From contig NZ_JAPZVR010000008.1 of assembly GCF_027622855.1 (NCBI RefSeq), forward strand, positions 62,001-126,000: a stretch of DNA of 64,000 nt, written 5' to 3'. The notes under the pieces are model-generated. The model searched no databases. It had not been told where the DNA came from and saw nothing but the letters and a program-made list of their open reading frames with translations. The position numbers and the translations under genes were made by a program. Positions within the stretch are counted from its first letter, which is position 1; each line of letters opens with the position of its first letter. This DNA comes from Glycomyces algeriensis (GTDB lineage Bacteria; Actinomycetota; Actinomycetes; Mycobacteriales; Micromonosporaceae). Shown here in pieces: positions 28,463 to 35,564 of the stretch.

Positions 28463-29221
28463 ATGGACGTCTGGACGACCGCCGAGGTCGCCCGCCTGGC
28501 CGGCGTCTCGGCGCGCACCCTGCGCCACTACGACGCCATCGGCCTCCTCGAGCCGGCCTCCCACGACCGCGGCGGCCAGCGCCGCTACGGCCGGCCCGAG
28601 CTGCTGCGGCTGCAGCAGATCCTCCTGCTCAAACGCCTCGGCCTGCGGCTGGACGTCGTGGCCGAGATCCTCGCGGGCGACCTCGACACCGTCGCCGCCC
28701 TCCAGCGGCACGCCGCCGAGATCGACACCGAGCGCTCCCGCCTCGACCGCCTCGCGGCCACCGTCGAGGCGACCATCCGACAACTCGAAGGAGGCCAGCC
28801 CATGGCGCCCGAAACCTGGTTCGGCGGACTCGACCCCGCCACCGAGGCCCACTACCGCGACGAGGCCCGCAGACGCTGGGGCAACGCCGTCGTCGAACGC
28901 GCCTGGAGCGTCCTGCAGGACCTCACCCCTGAGGAGCGCCGGGCGATCCCCGAGGCGTTCAACGACATCAACGCCCGCCTGGCCGCACTCCGCGCCGCCG
29001 GGAAGGCCGCGGACGACCAGGCGGTGCAGGAGGTCGTCGTCGACCACTACTGGCTCATCGCCAAGCACTGGGGCGACGAGCCGACCGCCGAGGCCTACCG
29101 GGGCCTGGGCGTGCTCTACACCGACGAGCCGCGCTTCAAGGACACGTACGAGCAGGTGGGGGAGGGCTTCGCCGCGTACATGCGCGAGGCGATGAACGCC
29201 TACGCCGCCGCGAACCTCTGA
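28463..29221 (+). CDS. MerR-family regulator with TipAS-like ligand domain
   Basis: The 252-residue protein has a MerR DNA-binding domain (EVARLAGVSARTLRHYDAIGLL, residues 8-29; a RRYGRPEL wing) and a long dimerisation helix. From residue 113 (MAPETWFGGLD) it has a helical domain resembling TipAS, which binds thiopeptides and other multidrug-like compounds. As in tipA, an internal ATG (28801) could produce the ligand-binding part alone; GAAGGAGG lies just upstream of it, so this second product is plausible. The 19-bp-spacer promoter upstream suggests autoactivation when ligand binds. No resistance gene is adjacent. The ligand is unknown. Confidence 0.85.
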   Translation: MDVWTTAEVARLAGVSARTLRHYDAIGLLEPASHDRGGQRRYGRPELLRLQQILLLKRLGLRLDVVAEILAGDLDTVAALQRHAAEIDTERSRLDRLAATVEATIRQLEGGQPMAPETWFGGLDPATEAHYRDEARRRWGNAVVERAWSVLQDLTPEERRAIPEAFNDINARLAALRAAGKAADDQAVQEVVVDHYWLIAKHWGDEPTAEAYRGLGVLYTDEPRFKDTYEQVGEGFAAYMREAMNAYAAANL

Positions 29222-29267
29222 CCCGCGCAGTGGCGGTCGGAGCCGCTGCTTCCCGCGCCCTGTTGTG

Positions 29268-29280
29268 TATGATCGTGTGC
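29268..29280 (+). promoter_or_regulatory. Leaderless promoter of the toxin-antitoxin pair
   Basis: TATGAT (29268-29273), preceded by TGTG as an extended -10, is followed by seven bases and ATG 29281. No Shine-Dalgarno is present. Confidence 0.6.
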
Positions 29281-29502
29281 ATGACTCGGCATAACATCAA
29301 CATCGACGACGATGTCTGGCGGATCGCCGCCGCATCGGGCAATGCCAGCGCCTACATCGAGCAGGCGGTCAAGGATCGCTATCTGCATGAGCTTGAGAAC
29401 GCGGCCGGCGTGATCGTGGCGGCACTGCCGCAATCGGAGATCGACGACTGGCGTGCCTGGGGAACCTCGATCGCCGACGACGCCACGGGCGGTCAGCGGT
29501 GA
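29281..29502 (+). CDS. Probable antitoxin
   Basis: A 73-residue protein begins MTRHNINIDDDVWRIAAASG and continues with NASAYIEQAVKDRYLHEL. This is a ribbon-helix-helix-like N-terminus and a helical C-terminus typical of antitoxins that bind DNA and wrap around a toxin. Its stop codon overlaps the GTG start of the next gene. Small size, overlap with a MazF-like gene and the promoter directly at its ATG support an antitoxin. In-frame starts further upstream are not supported. Confidence 0.65.
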   Translation: MTRHNINIDDDVWRIAAASGNASAYIEQAVKDRYLHELENAAGVIVAALPQSEIDDWRAWGTSIADDATGGQR

Positions 29503-29807
29503 GCCATGTGCCCGGGCAGGTTTACCGCCGCATGGATCGGCCCGATGCGCTGGTCGTGGTGCTCTCCTCCGAGCAGAGCAACCACCGCACCGGCTGGGTG
29601 ACCGTATGCATGTACAGCCTCACCGGCCTGGTGGGGAATCTGGCCGATGCGAGTCAGTTCCACAGCCTTGCTCCCGCGCCCGGCTATGTCACCTGGACCA
29701 TCCACCAGTCGGTTCCGGCCGCCGAGCTCGTTGCGCCGGTGGGCGACGTCGAGACTGCTGCGATCGCTGCGGCCCGGTTCGCCATGGAAGCTCGTTTCAG
29801 CCATTAG
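29499..29807 (+). CDS. Probable MazF/PemK-like toxin
   Basis: The 102-residue protein starts at GTG overlapping the antitoxin stop. HVPGQVYRRMDRPDALVVVLSS followed by RTGWVTVCMYSLTG has the pattern of the MazF/PemK beta-barrel: PGQ near the start, a strand with a run of valines, then a second strand after a polar turn. Such toxins cleave mRNA at short motifs. The similarity is in pattern only, and the usual catalytic Arg/Thr pair cannot be assigned with certainty, so a plasmid-stabilisation or other small-barrel toxin is also possible. A terminator follows. Confidence 0.5.
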   Translation: MSHVPGQVYRRMDRPDALVVVLSSEQSNHRTGWVTVCMYSLTGLVGNLADASQFHSLAPAPGYVTWTIHQSVPAAELVAPVGDVETAAIAAARFAMEARFSH

Positions 29808-29824
29808 CGCAGGGAGACCAGAGC

Positions 29825-29850
29825 ACGGGCGGCCCGATAGGGCCGCCCGT
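29825..29850 (+). terminator. Terminator after the toxin-antitoxin pair
   Basis: ACGGGCGGCCC (29825-29835) and GGGCCGCCCGT (29840-29850) form a perfect 11-bp stem with a GATA loop, followed by TGTCGTTTCG. Confidence 0.8.
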
Positions 29851-29879
29851 TGTCGTTTCGTCCCGTTAGGCTGTGCGGC

Positions 29880-30644
29880 ATGCGCGCACCCCGAGTCCTG
29901 TACCGCTGGTATGCGAGGCGCTTGCGCCGCAAGCTCGACGGCGGCCTGCTGCCGGGGCATGTGGCCGTGGCGATGGACGGGAACCGGCGGTGGGCCCGGC
30001 AGCAGGGCTTCGACGATCCCGGCGTCGGCCACCGGTACGGGGCCGAGCACTTGGAGGACCTCCTCGACTGGTGCGCCGGGATCGGCATCGGGCACGTCAC
30101 CGTCTACGTGGCCTCCCAGGACAACCTCACCAAGCGCGCCACCGGCGAGGTGGCGCACCTGATGGCGATGATCGAGGAGATCGTCGCCGAGCGCCTCATG
30201 CGCCCGGGGAACCGGTGGCGGCTGCACCTCGCCGGGCGCCTGGACCACCTGCCCGACTCGACCGCGCACGCGCTCAAGGCCGCTGTCGAAGCGACGAGCG
30301 GCCGCACGACCGGGCACCTGACGATCGCGATCGGCTACGACGGCCAGGCCGAGATCGTGGACGCCGTCAAGTCCCTGCTGGAGGCCGAGGCCTCCCGCGG
30401 CACCGCCGCGGGCGACCTCGCCGAGCGGTTGACGGCGTCCGACATCGGCGCCCACCGGTACACCCCCGACCTGCCCGACGCGGACCTCATCATCCGCACC
30501 AGCGGCGAGCGGCGGCTCTCGAGCTTCCTGCTGTGGCAGTCGGCGGGAGCCGAGCTGTACTTCTGCGACGTCTACTGGCCGGGGTTCCGGCAGGTCGACT
30601 TCCTGCGGGCGCTGCGGGACTACGCCAGGCGCCGTTCGGCCTAG
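29880..30644 (+). CDS. Cis-prenyltransferase (undecaprenyl or short-chain Z-isoprenyl diphosphate synthase)
   Basis: The 254-residue enzyme adds isoprene units in cis. AMDGNRRWAR is the pyrophosphate-binding loop (about residues 36-45), GAEHLEDLLDW follows, and IIRTSGERRLSSFLLWQSAGAELYF with a WPGF segment is the C-terminal family signature. TVYVASQDNLTKR departs from the TVYAFSTENW of typical undecaprenyl synthases and is closer to the short-chain mycobacterial type, so the product length is uncertain. ATG 29880 is chosen because TAGGCT lies seven bases upstream and no Shine-Dalgarno is seen. It stands alone between a terminator and a convergent cupin gene. Confidence 0.85.
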   Translation: MRAPRVLYRWYARRLRRKLDGGLLPGHVAVAMDGNRRWARQQGFDDPGVGHRYGAEHLEDLLDWCAGIGIGHVTVYVASQDNLTKRATGEVAHLMAMIEEIVAERLMRPGNRWRLHLAGRLDHLPDSTAHALKAAVEATSGRTTGHLTIAIGYDGQAEIVDAVKSLLEAEASRGTAAGDLAERLTASDIGAHRYTPDLPDADLIIRTSGERRLSSFLLWQSAGAELYFCDVYWPGFRQVDFLRALRDYARRRSA

Positions 30645-30686
30645 GGCCTGTCGGTCACCGCCGCTTCCTGATGCACGGGAGAGGCG

Positions 30687-31064
30687 CTAGACCGTCCAGG
30701 GCGGGGTGATCTTCGCGTCCTCCTTGCCGGGCATGTACGCCTGCATGCCGGCCGGGCCGGTGCAGAGCGCGGTGAAGCCGTCCGGGCCGGGGGTGATCTG
30801 GCGGGTCGCGTCGGCGGCGATCACGATCGTGTCGCCGGCGGCGAGGTCGGCCGCCTCGCCGTCCACGGTCACGGTGAGGGCGCCGCCGAGGACGGTCCAG
30901 ACCTGCTCGGCGTCGATGTAGTGAACGGGACCGGTGGTCCCGGGCGCGGCCTCGACCTTCCACAGCGGGGCGGCGGCGCCGCCGAGCGCGGGGGAGGCGA
31001 GGGTGGTCATGACGGCCGCGGGGGTCTCGGCGCGGCGGGATTCGGTGCTGCGGACGATGCGCAA
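30687..31064 (-). CDS. Cupin-domain protein
   Basis: The 125-residue product has a cupin barrel: GPVHYIDAEQVWTVLGGALTVTVDGE (first motif, split here) and AAGDTIVIAADATRQITP (second motif). The metal-binding histidines are sparse: VHYID gives one and the second motif lacks the usual histidine. It may bind a small molecule without metal. I chose TTG 31064 because AGGAG lies eight bases upstream; an upstream in-frame region would run through the shared operator. It is divergent from a MarR gene, whose product probably represses it. The substrate is unknown. Confidence 0.75.
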   Translation of the reverse strand: MRIVRSTESRRAETPAAVMTTLASPALGGAAAPLWKVEAAPGTTGPVHYIDAEQVWTVLGGALTVTVDGEAADLAAGDTIVIAADATRQITPGPDGFTALCTGPAGMQAYMPGKEDAKITPPWTV

Positions 31065-31084
31065 GAGGCGTACTCCTAAGATGG

Positions 31085-31118
31085 ACAACATGGTTACCCA
31101 GATAGTAAACCAAGTTGT
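31085..31118. promoter_or_regulatory. Candidate MarR operator between cupin and marR genes
   Basis: ACAACATGGTTAC (31085-31097) is mirrored by GTAAACCAAGTTGT (31105-31118) with one inserted base, around CCAGATA. This AT-rich inverted repeat fills the 59-base space between two divergent start codons, where a repressor would block both. Confidence 0.6.
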
Positions 31119-32800
31119 CGAACATGGTTGAGGCGACCCCCGGGTACGAGCTCCCGCTGCGCCTCTTCGCGGCATTCCGCTCCATCATCGACGAGGTCCA
31201 CGCCGAACTCGCCCGCGAAGGCCACCCCGACATCCGGCCCATGCACGGGTTCGTCTTCCAGGCCATCGGCGTCCACGGCACCACCGCCGTCGAACTCGGC
31301 GCCCGCCTCGGCGTCAGCAAGCAGGCCGCCGGCAAGACCATCGCGAACCTCGAGCAAGGCGGCTACGTCGAACGCGCCGCCGACGCCCGCGACGCCCGCC
31401 GCAAAGTCGTGCGCCTCACCGGCAGGGGCGTCGACGTCCTCGACCGCTCCGCCCGCCTCTTCGACCAGATCCAGACCCGCTGGGCCGAGGCCATCGGCGA
31501 GGACCGGCTCGCCGCACTCCACGCCGACCTGCGCACCCTCACCCCCGGTGAGCTCTTCCAGCTCGACACGCCCGGCTGGTTCGGCGCCGACCGCTAACCG
31601 CGGGCCCTCGCCGTGGGCCGCGATGAACCGATGCGCCGCCAGCACCAGCGGCTCGTGCTCGGCCGCCGCATGCCGCGTCCGCAGCCGGTCGCACAACTCC
31701 GCCAGCGCCGCCGCGAGGTCGGTGAGGATCGGCCCCTGCTTGCCGGTGGCCGTGAGCGCCATGAGCATCGCCAACCAGGCCGGCCCGTGGTCGCGGAAGT
31801 TCAAATGCAGGTTCCGCTCCCCGGCCCGGTCGGCCGCGGTGAGCAGGTAGTGCACCTCGGTGGCGATACGCCACGCCAGGTTCGGGTGCGTCGGGGCCAG
31901 CACGTCCACCGCGGGCTCGGCGGTATGGAGCGCCACGGCCGCGAGTCCGGGATCGCAGCGGGCGCTGATCGTCGCCGGCGCGTCCCGCCCGGCCGGGTCG
32001 GGGCACAGGCGCTCGATCAGGCGCGGATCCAGGAACGCGCCCATGCGCATCGCCGTCTCCAGCGCCGCGCGCAGCGACAACGGAATCGGCGCCGCCGGCG
32101 GCACCACGCCCGGGAAGTACCGGTTGAGGAGATCGACCGCGCCCTTCGCGTGCGCCGGACGCCCGGCGGCCGCGTGCAGCGCCGCCGCCAACCGCAGGCT
32201 GTCGCGCAGGAGCACCGCCGTGCCGTCCAGGCCGATGCCATCGGCACCGAACCCGCCCGGCGCGGCCTGCCGGGCCGCGATGAGCATCCGGGCCGCCTGG
32301 TCGGCCGCCCCGACGGCCAGGTCCGGGTCCGCCGCGCGGGCGAACACCCGCGCGGCCCGCGCGATCGCATCGGCCAGGATCGTGAACCCCGGACTCGCCG
32401 GATCGGCCGGGTCCACATCGTCGAGCAGCCCCAGCGCCGCGTCCGCCTCCGTCGCCGCCGTCAAGAGCCGGCCCGCGCCGACCGCGGCCTCGGCCAGGTC
32501 CAGGCGCGCCGCGGCCCGCTCCACCGGCCCGGCCTCCAGGCCCGCAGTGATCACTACCCGCTCCCGCTGCACCGCGTACGCCAGTGCGACCTCGCCCACC
32601 GCCGAGTGCGACGCCGCCAGGTCCGCCAAGAGCTCCGCGAAGTCGCTCCGCGTGCCCCGGTCTTCGGGATGCACGGCCAGGCAGCCGCGGAACTCACCCA
32701 CCGCATGCGCATAGACGGCAAGGGCGCCTTGATGATTGCCCGCGGCCGCCAGCTTCGCGGCATCGCGGTGCGTCCGTCGGGCATGGCGCCGATTGGGCAT
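31094..32800 (-). CDS. Helical-repeat (TPR-like) protein with an open frame running antisense through the MarR gene
   Basis: The first 400 or so residues are convincing: alanine-rich paired helices such as HQGALAVYAHAVGEFRGCLAVHPEDR (residues 23-48) and LADLAASHSAVGEVALAYAVQRERV recall tetratricopeptide repeats. Next comes a region with NLHLNFRDHGPAWLAMLMALTATG. The ATG follows GAGGAGT. No stop occurs in this frame until 31094, so the predicted 568-residue protein ends inside the MarR operator. The last 165 residues, from about 31600 on, are low-complexity Gly/Ala/Glu/Asp and look like an antisense shadow. Either a stop was lost by a frameshift near 31600 or the gene really overlaps. It lies 112 bases downstream of the siderophore synthetase genes on the same strand. 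Function unknown. Confidence 0.55.
   Translation of the reverse strand: MPNRRHARRTHRDAAKLAAAGNHQGALAVYAHAVGEFRGCLAVHPEDRGTRSDFAELLADLAASHSAVGEVALAYAVQRERVVITAGLEAGPVERAAARLDLAEAAVGAGRLLTAATEADAALGLLDDVDPADPASPGFTILADAIARAARVFARAADPDLAVGAADQAARMLIAARQAAPGGFGADGIGLDGTAVLLRDSLRLAAALHAAAGRPAHAKGAVDLLNRYFPGVVPPAAPIPLSLRAALETAMRMGAFLDPRLIERLCPDPAGRDAPATISARCDPGLAAVALHTAEPAVDVLAPTHPNLAWRIATEVHYLLTAADRAGERNLHLNFRDHGPAWLAMLMALTATGKQGPILTDLAAALAELCDRLRTRHAAAEHEPLVLAAHRFIAAHGEGPRLAVGAEPAGRVELEELTGGEGAQVGVECGEPVLADGLGPAGLDLVEEAGGAVEDVDAPAGEAHDFAAGVAGVGGAFDVAALLEVRDGLAGGLLADAEAGAEFDGGGAVDADGLEDEPVHGPDVGVAFAGEFGVDLVDDGAECREEAQRELVPGGRLNHVRQLGLLSG
31124..31597 (+). CDS. MarR-family regulator
   Basis: The 157-residue protein shows the MarR winged helix: HGTTAVELGARLGVSKQAAGKTIANLEQ (about residues 62-90) is the recognition unit and RKVVRLTGRG the wing. 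Flanking helices (LRLFAAFRSIIDEVHAEL and EDRLAALHADLRTL) form the dimer. It starts at ATG 31124, six bases after the inverted repeat, and faces away from a cupin gene that it probably controls. The region is also open on the opposite strand, as the distal part of the adjacent repeat-type gene, but this frame has the recognisable family. Confidence 0.88.
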   Translation: MVEATPGYELPLRLFAAFRSIIDEVHAELAREGHPDIRPMHGFVFQAIGVHGTTAVELGARLGVSKQAAGKTIANLEQGGYVERAADARDARRKVVRLTGRGVDVLDRSARLFDQIQTRWAEAIGEDRLAALHADLRTLTPGELFQLDTPGWFGADR

Positions 32801-32912
32801 GCGGACTCCTCAGCGAGGGATCGAGGCGGTCAATCGCGCCGTCGGGACGAACGGCGCGTCGGCTTCGGGCCCTTCATCGTAGACGCACCCCGCCGACGCG
32901 CGGATCCGCCGA

Positions 32913-35564
32913 TCAGCCGATGACGACCTGCTCGGGCCCCGGGTGCCCCAGGAACCGGTCGTGCGAGATCTCCCACCCGTACGCCCCGGCATTGGCGAAC
33001 ACCAGCCGGTCCCCGACGGCCAGCGCCGAGACGAACTGGCCCCCGTTGAGCACGTCCCGCGGCGTGCACAGCTCACCGCACACCCGCACCTCCACATCGG
33101 ACCACACCGGGCCGGTGCGCGGACCCGGCACCACCGTGAACGGATGCGAGTACCCCCACGCCGCCGGCAGCCGGAAATGATGCGTCCCGCCGCGCACCAC
33201 CGCGAACGCCTGCCCCCGCACCGTCTTCAAGTCCAGGACCTCGGCCACGTACCAGCCCGCCGGCGCCGCCGCGTACCGGCCCGGCTCGAACACCAGCTCC
33301 GCCCCGCCCGCGTCCAGCCCCCGCAGCCCCTCGGCCAGCGCGGCCAGATCGATCCGCGCGCCCCGCGGATCCGCCCCGAGCCCGCCGCCCACGTTCACAT
33401 ACCGCAGCGCGAACCGGCCCCGGGCCGCCGCCCGCGACCACGCGACCGCATCGCGCACATGCCACGCGTACGCCTCGGCCTCAAGGCAGTTCGACACCGC
33501 GTGCAGATGGAACCCGACCACGTCCAGACCCAGGTCCAGTGCCCGCTCCAGCGCCGCCGGCACCTGCGCCTCGTCGATCCCGAACGGCGTGGGCACCCCC
33601 GTCATCTGATGCGTCCCCGGCAGCGCCCGCCCCCGGTTGACGCGCAGCGCCACCGGCCCGGCGAACCCGGCCGCCGCCAGGCCCTCGAGCTCGCGCACAC
33701 TCTCGGCGTGCATCCACAACGGCACCTCGCACGCCGCCGCCGCGGCCAGATCCGCCGGGGTCTTCGCCGGACCCGAGAACGCCAACCGCTTCGCCCCCGC
33801 AGCCCGGGCCGCGGCCAGCTCACCGCCGGAGGCGCACTCGACCCCGTCCGCCGCGGCCGCCGCCGCGGCCAGCACCGCCGGGTTCGCGCAGGCCTTCATC
33901 GCGTACAGCACCGTGTGCCCCAGCGCCTCGCGCACCGAACCCAGGAACGCGGTGACCCCGGCCGGGTCGTAGATCCACGCGCTGGCGGGCGACTGCAGGG
34001 CCCTGACATGCCGGTCGAGAGTCGGGTGGGCATGGACCCGGGCGGTGGCGAGCGGATTGTCCACTATGGTCTCGATCTCCTCGCCCGGGTGCAGGCGCAT
34101 GGTCAGCAATGCCTTCGTGGCCTGCTTCGGCCCCAGGTAGGCCTCGCGTTCGGCGGCCGAGAGCCGGCCGCCGATCTCATCGGCCAGGTCGGCCCAGAAC
34201 GCGGCCCCGTCCAGGCCGAGGTCGCGTTCGAGGACGGCGACGAGTGACGCGAAGTGGTTCTGGAACAGCGTGTAGGCCACTTTGGACCGGACCTGGTCCA
34301 TGCTCGCGGCGTTCACCGGGCTGTCTTCGGGCAATTCCAGGTCCCACGGCAGCGTGGGCAGGTGGATGCGGGCGCCGCCGAGGTCGCGCGAGACCGGGAA
34401 GACCGGGTCGGGCCCGCGCATCGCGATGATGCTGTTCTGCAGGTGCGCCTCCAGGCCGATGCCGGCCTCGGCCTTGGTGAGCACCGGGTGGGCGAACAGG
34501 CGCGCGTACGCGCGGATCCACGCGTCCGGATCGCCGGACCAGCGGGCGTACTCGGCCGCGAGACTCAAACCGGTCACCGGGGAAGTCGCCGTCAGCGCCG
34601 TCGCCGGCACGTACACGAGGTCGCTCGGCTCGATCGAGGCGAGCGGGGACCGGGCGAGCGCGGTGAGCTCCCTTGACCCCGGCAGCCATACACCGGCAGT
34701 GTCGGCGAGGATCCGGTGCTCGGATTCGAGCCCGTTGTGGCCGATGCGGTCGATCGCCTGCAGCAGCGCGGCCAGGCGCGGGCCCAGCAGCGCGGTCGCG
34801 GGGGAGATGTCGCGCCGCGTGGAGGTGACGTGGATGCCCAGCGCGAGTTTCAGGAACCCGGGCGCGTCGTGCCCGGCGAGGGTGCGGATCGCGGCGGTCG
34901 GCCAGGCCGGGACGGTCGCGTCCAGCACCTCGAGCCGCCCGGACGCGAACAGGTCCCGGTAGCCCGGCAGGACGCGGTGCTCCAGCTGCCACGGGTGGAC
35001 CGGCAGCACCGGGTCGGGCAGGTCGAGGCCGCGCAGCATCGGGTGATTGCGGAGGTCGTCGCCGGAGCGCTCCAGGACCCCGGCGCGGTCGGCGACGAGG
35101 CGGACGCGGATCGGTCGGGTCGCCTCCAGGTCGTACCGCTCGCGGTCGCGGCGGTCCCAGCCCAGGCGGGTGCGCGCGCACGGATGCAGCTGGTGCCCTT
35201 CGGTCGCGAGGGTCTCGAGCAGCCGCGCGGTGGTGTGCACGTCCCGCCCGCACGCGGCGACGAGCTCGGCGAGGGTCCCGGCCCCGGCCCGCGCCGCCAG
35301 CGCCGCGAGGTGCCCGCCGCGCCGCTCGGCCCGCACCCGGGCGTGCGCCAGGCCGTCTCGCGCGGAGTGGAGTTCGGCGGCGAGGTACGCGGGCACGCCC
35401 GCGCCGATGATCGCCTCGAGGGCCATCACCGGGTCCTCGTCGGGCCCGTCGACTTCGAGCTGGTTGAAGGCCCGTTCCCGGGCGCCTTCGGGCCGGGGCC
35501 GGTCGCGGAAGCCGCCGAGGTTCTCGCGCCATGCGGCGGCCTTGATCTGCGAGGCGAGGTTCAC
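32913..35564 (-). CDS. Fusion of an IucA/IucC-type siderophore synthetase with a PLP-dependent decarboxylase
   Basis: The 883-residue protein has two enzymes in one chain. Residues 1 to about 520 are an NRPS-independent siderophore synthetase: HQLHPCARTRLGW, LPVHPWQLEH, a VTSTRRDISP nucleotide segment, LEAHLQN and SRDLGGARI, then a FhuF-like end. LEAHLQN has Leu where the family usually has Gly. From about 540 a fold-type III PLP decarboxylase begins: Lys557 in VLYAMKACANP binds PLP, ECASGGEL and FHLHAVSNCLE, VNVGGGLGAD and a CTPRDVL segment follow. Such enzymes decarboxylate diamino acids or a citryl-amino acid. GTG 35564 overlaps the stop of the preceding synthetase gene. Together they probably make a carboxylate or citrate-based siderophore in the cytoplasm. 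Confidence 0.85.
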   Translation of the reverse strand: MNLASQIKAAAWRENLGGFRDRPRPEGARERAFNQLEVDGPDEDPVMALEAIIGAGVPAYLAAELHSARDGLAHARVRAERRGGHLAALAARAGAGTLAELVAACGRDVHTTARLLETLATEGHQLHPCARTRLGWDRRDRERYDLEATRPIRVRLVADRAGVLERSGDDLRNHPMLRGLDLPDPVLPVHPWQLEHRVLPGYRDLFASGRLEVLDATVPAWPTAAIRTLAGHDAPGFLKLALGIHVTSTRRDISPATALLGPRLAALLQAIDRIGHNGLESEHRILADTAGVWLPGSRELTALARSPLASIEPSDLVYVPATALTATSPVTGLSLAAEYARWSGDPDAWIRAYARLFAHPVLTKAEAGIGLEAHLQNSIIAMRGPDPVFPVSRDLGGARIHLPTLPWDLELPEDSPVNAASMDQVRSKVAYTLFQNHFASLVAVLERDLGLDGAAFWADLADEIGGRLSAAEREAYLGPKQATKALLTMRLHPGEEIETIVDNPLATARVHAHPTLDRHVRALQSPASAWIYDPAGVTAFLGSVREALGHTVLYAMKACANPAVLAAAAAAADGVECASGGELAAARAAGAKRLAFSGPAKTPADLAAAAACEVPLWMHAESVRELEGLAAAGFAGPVALRVNRGRALPGTHQMTGVPTPFGIDEAQVPAALERALDLGLDVVGFHLHAVSNCLEAEAYAWHVRDAVAWSRAAARGRFALRYVNVGGGLGADPRGARIDLAALAEGLRGLDAGGAELVFEPGRYAAAPAGWYVAEVLDLKTVRGQAFAVVRGGTHHFRLPAAWGYSHPFTVVPGPRTGPVWSDVEVRVCGELCTPRDVLNGGQFVSALAVGDRLVFANAGAYGWEISHDRFLGHPGPEQVVIG

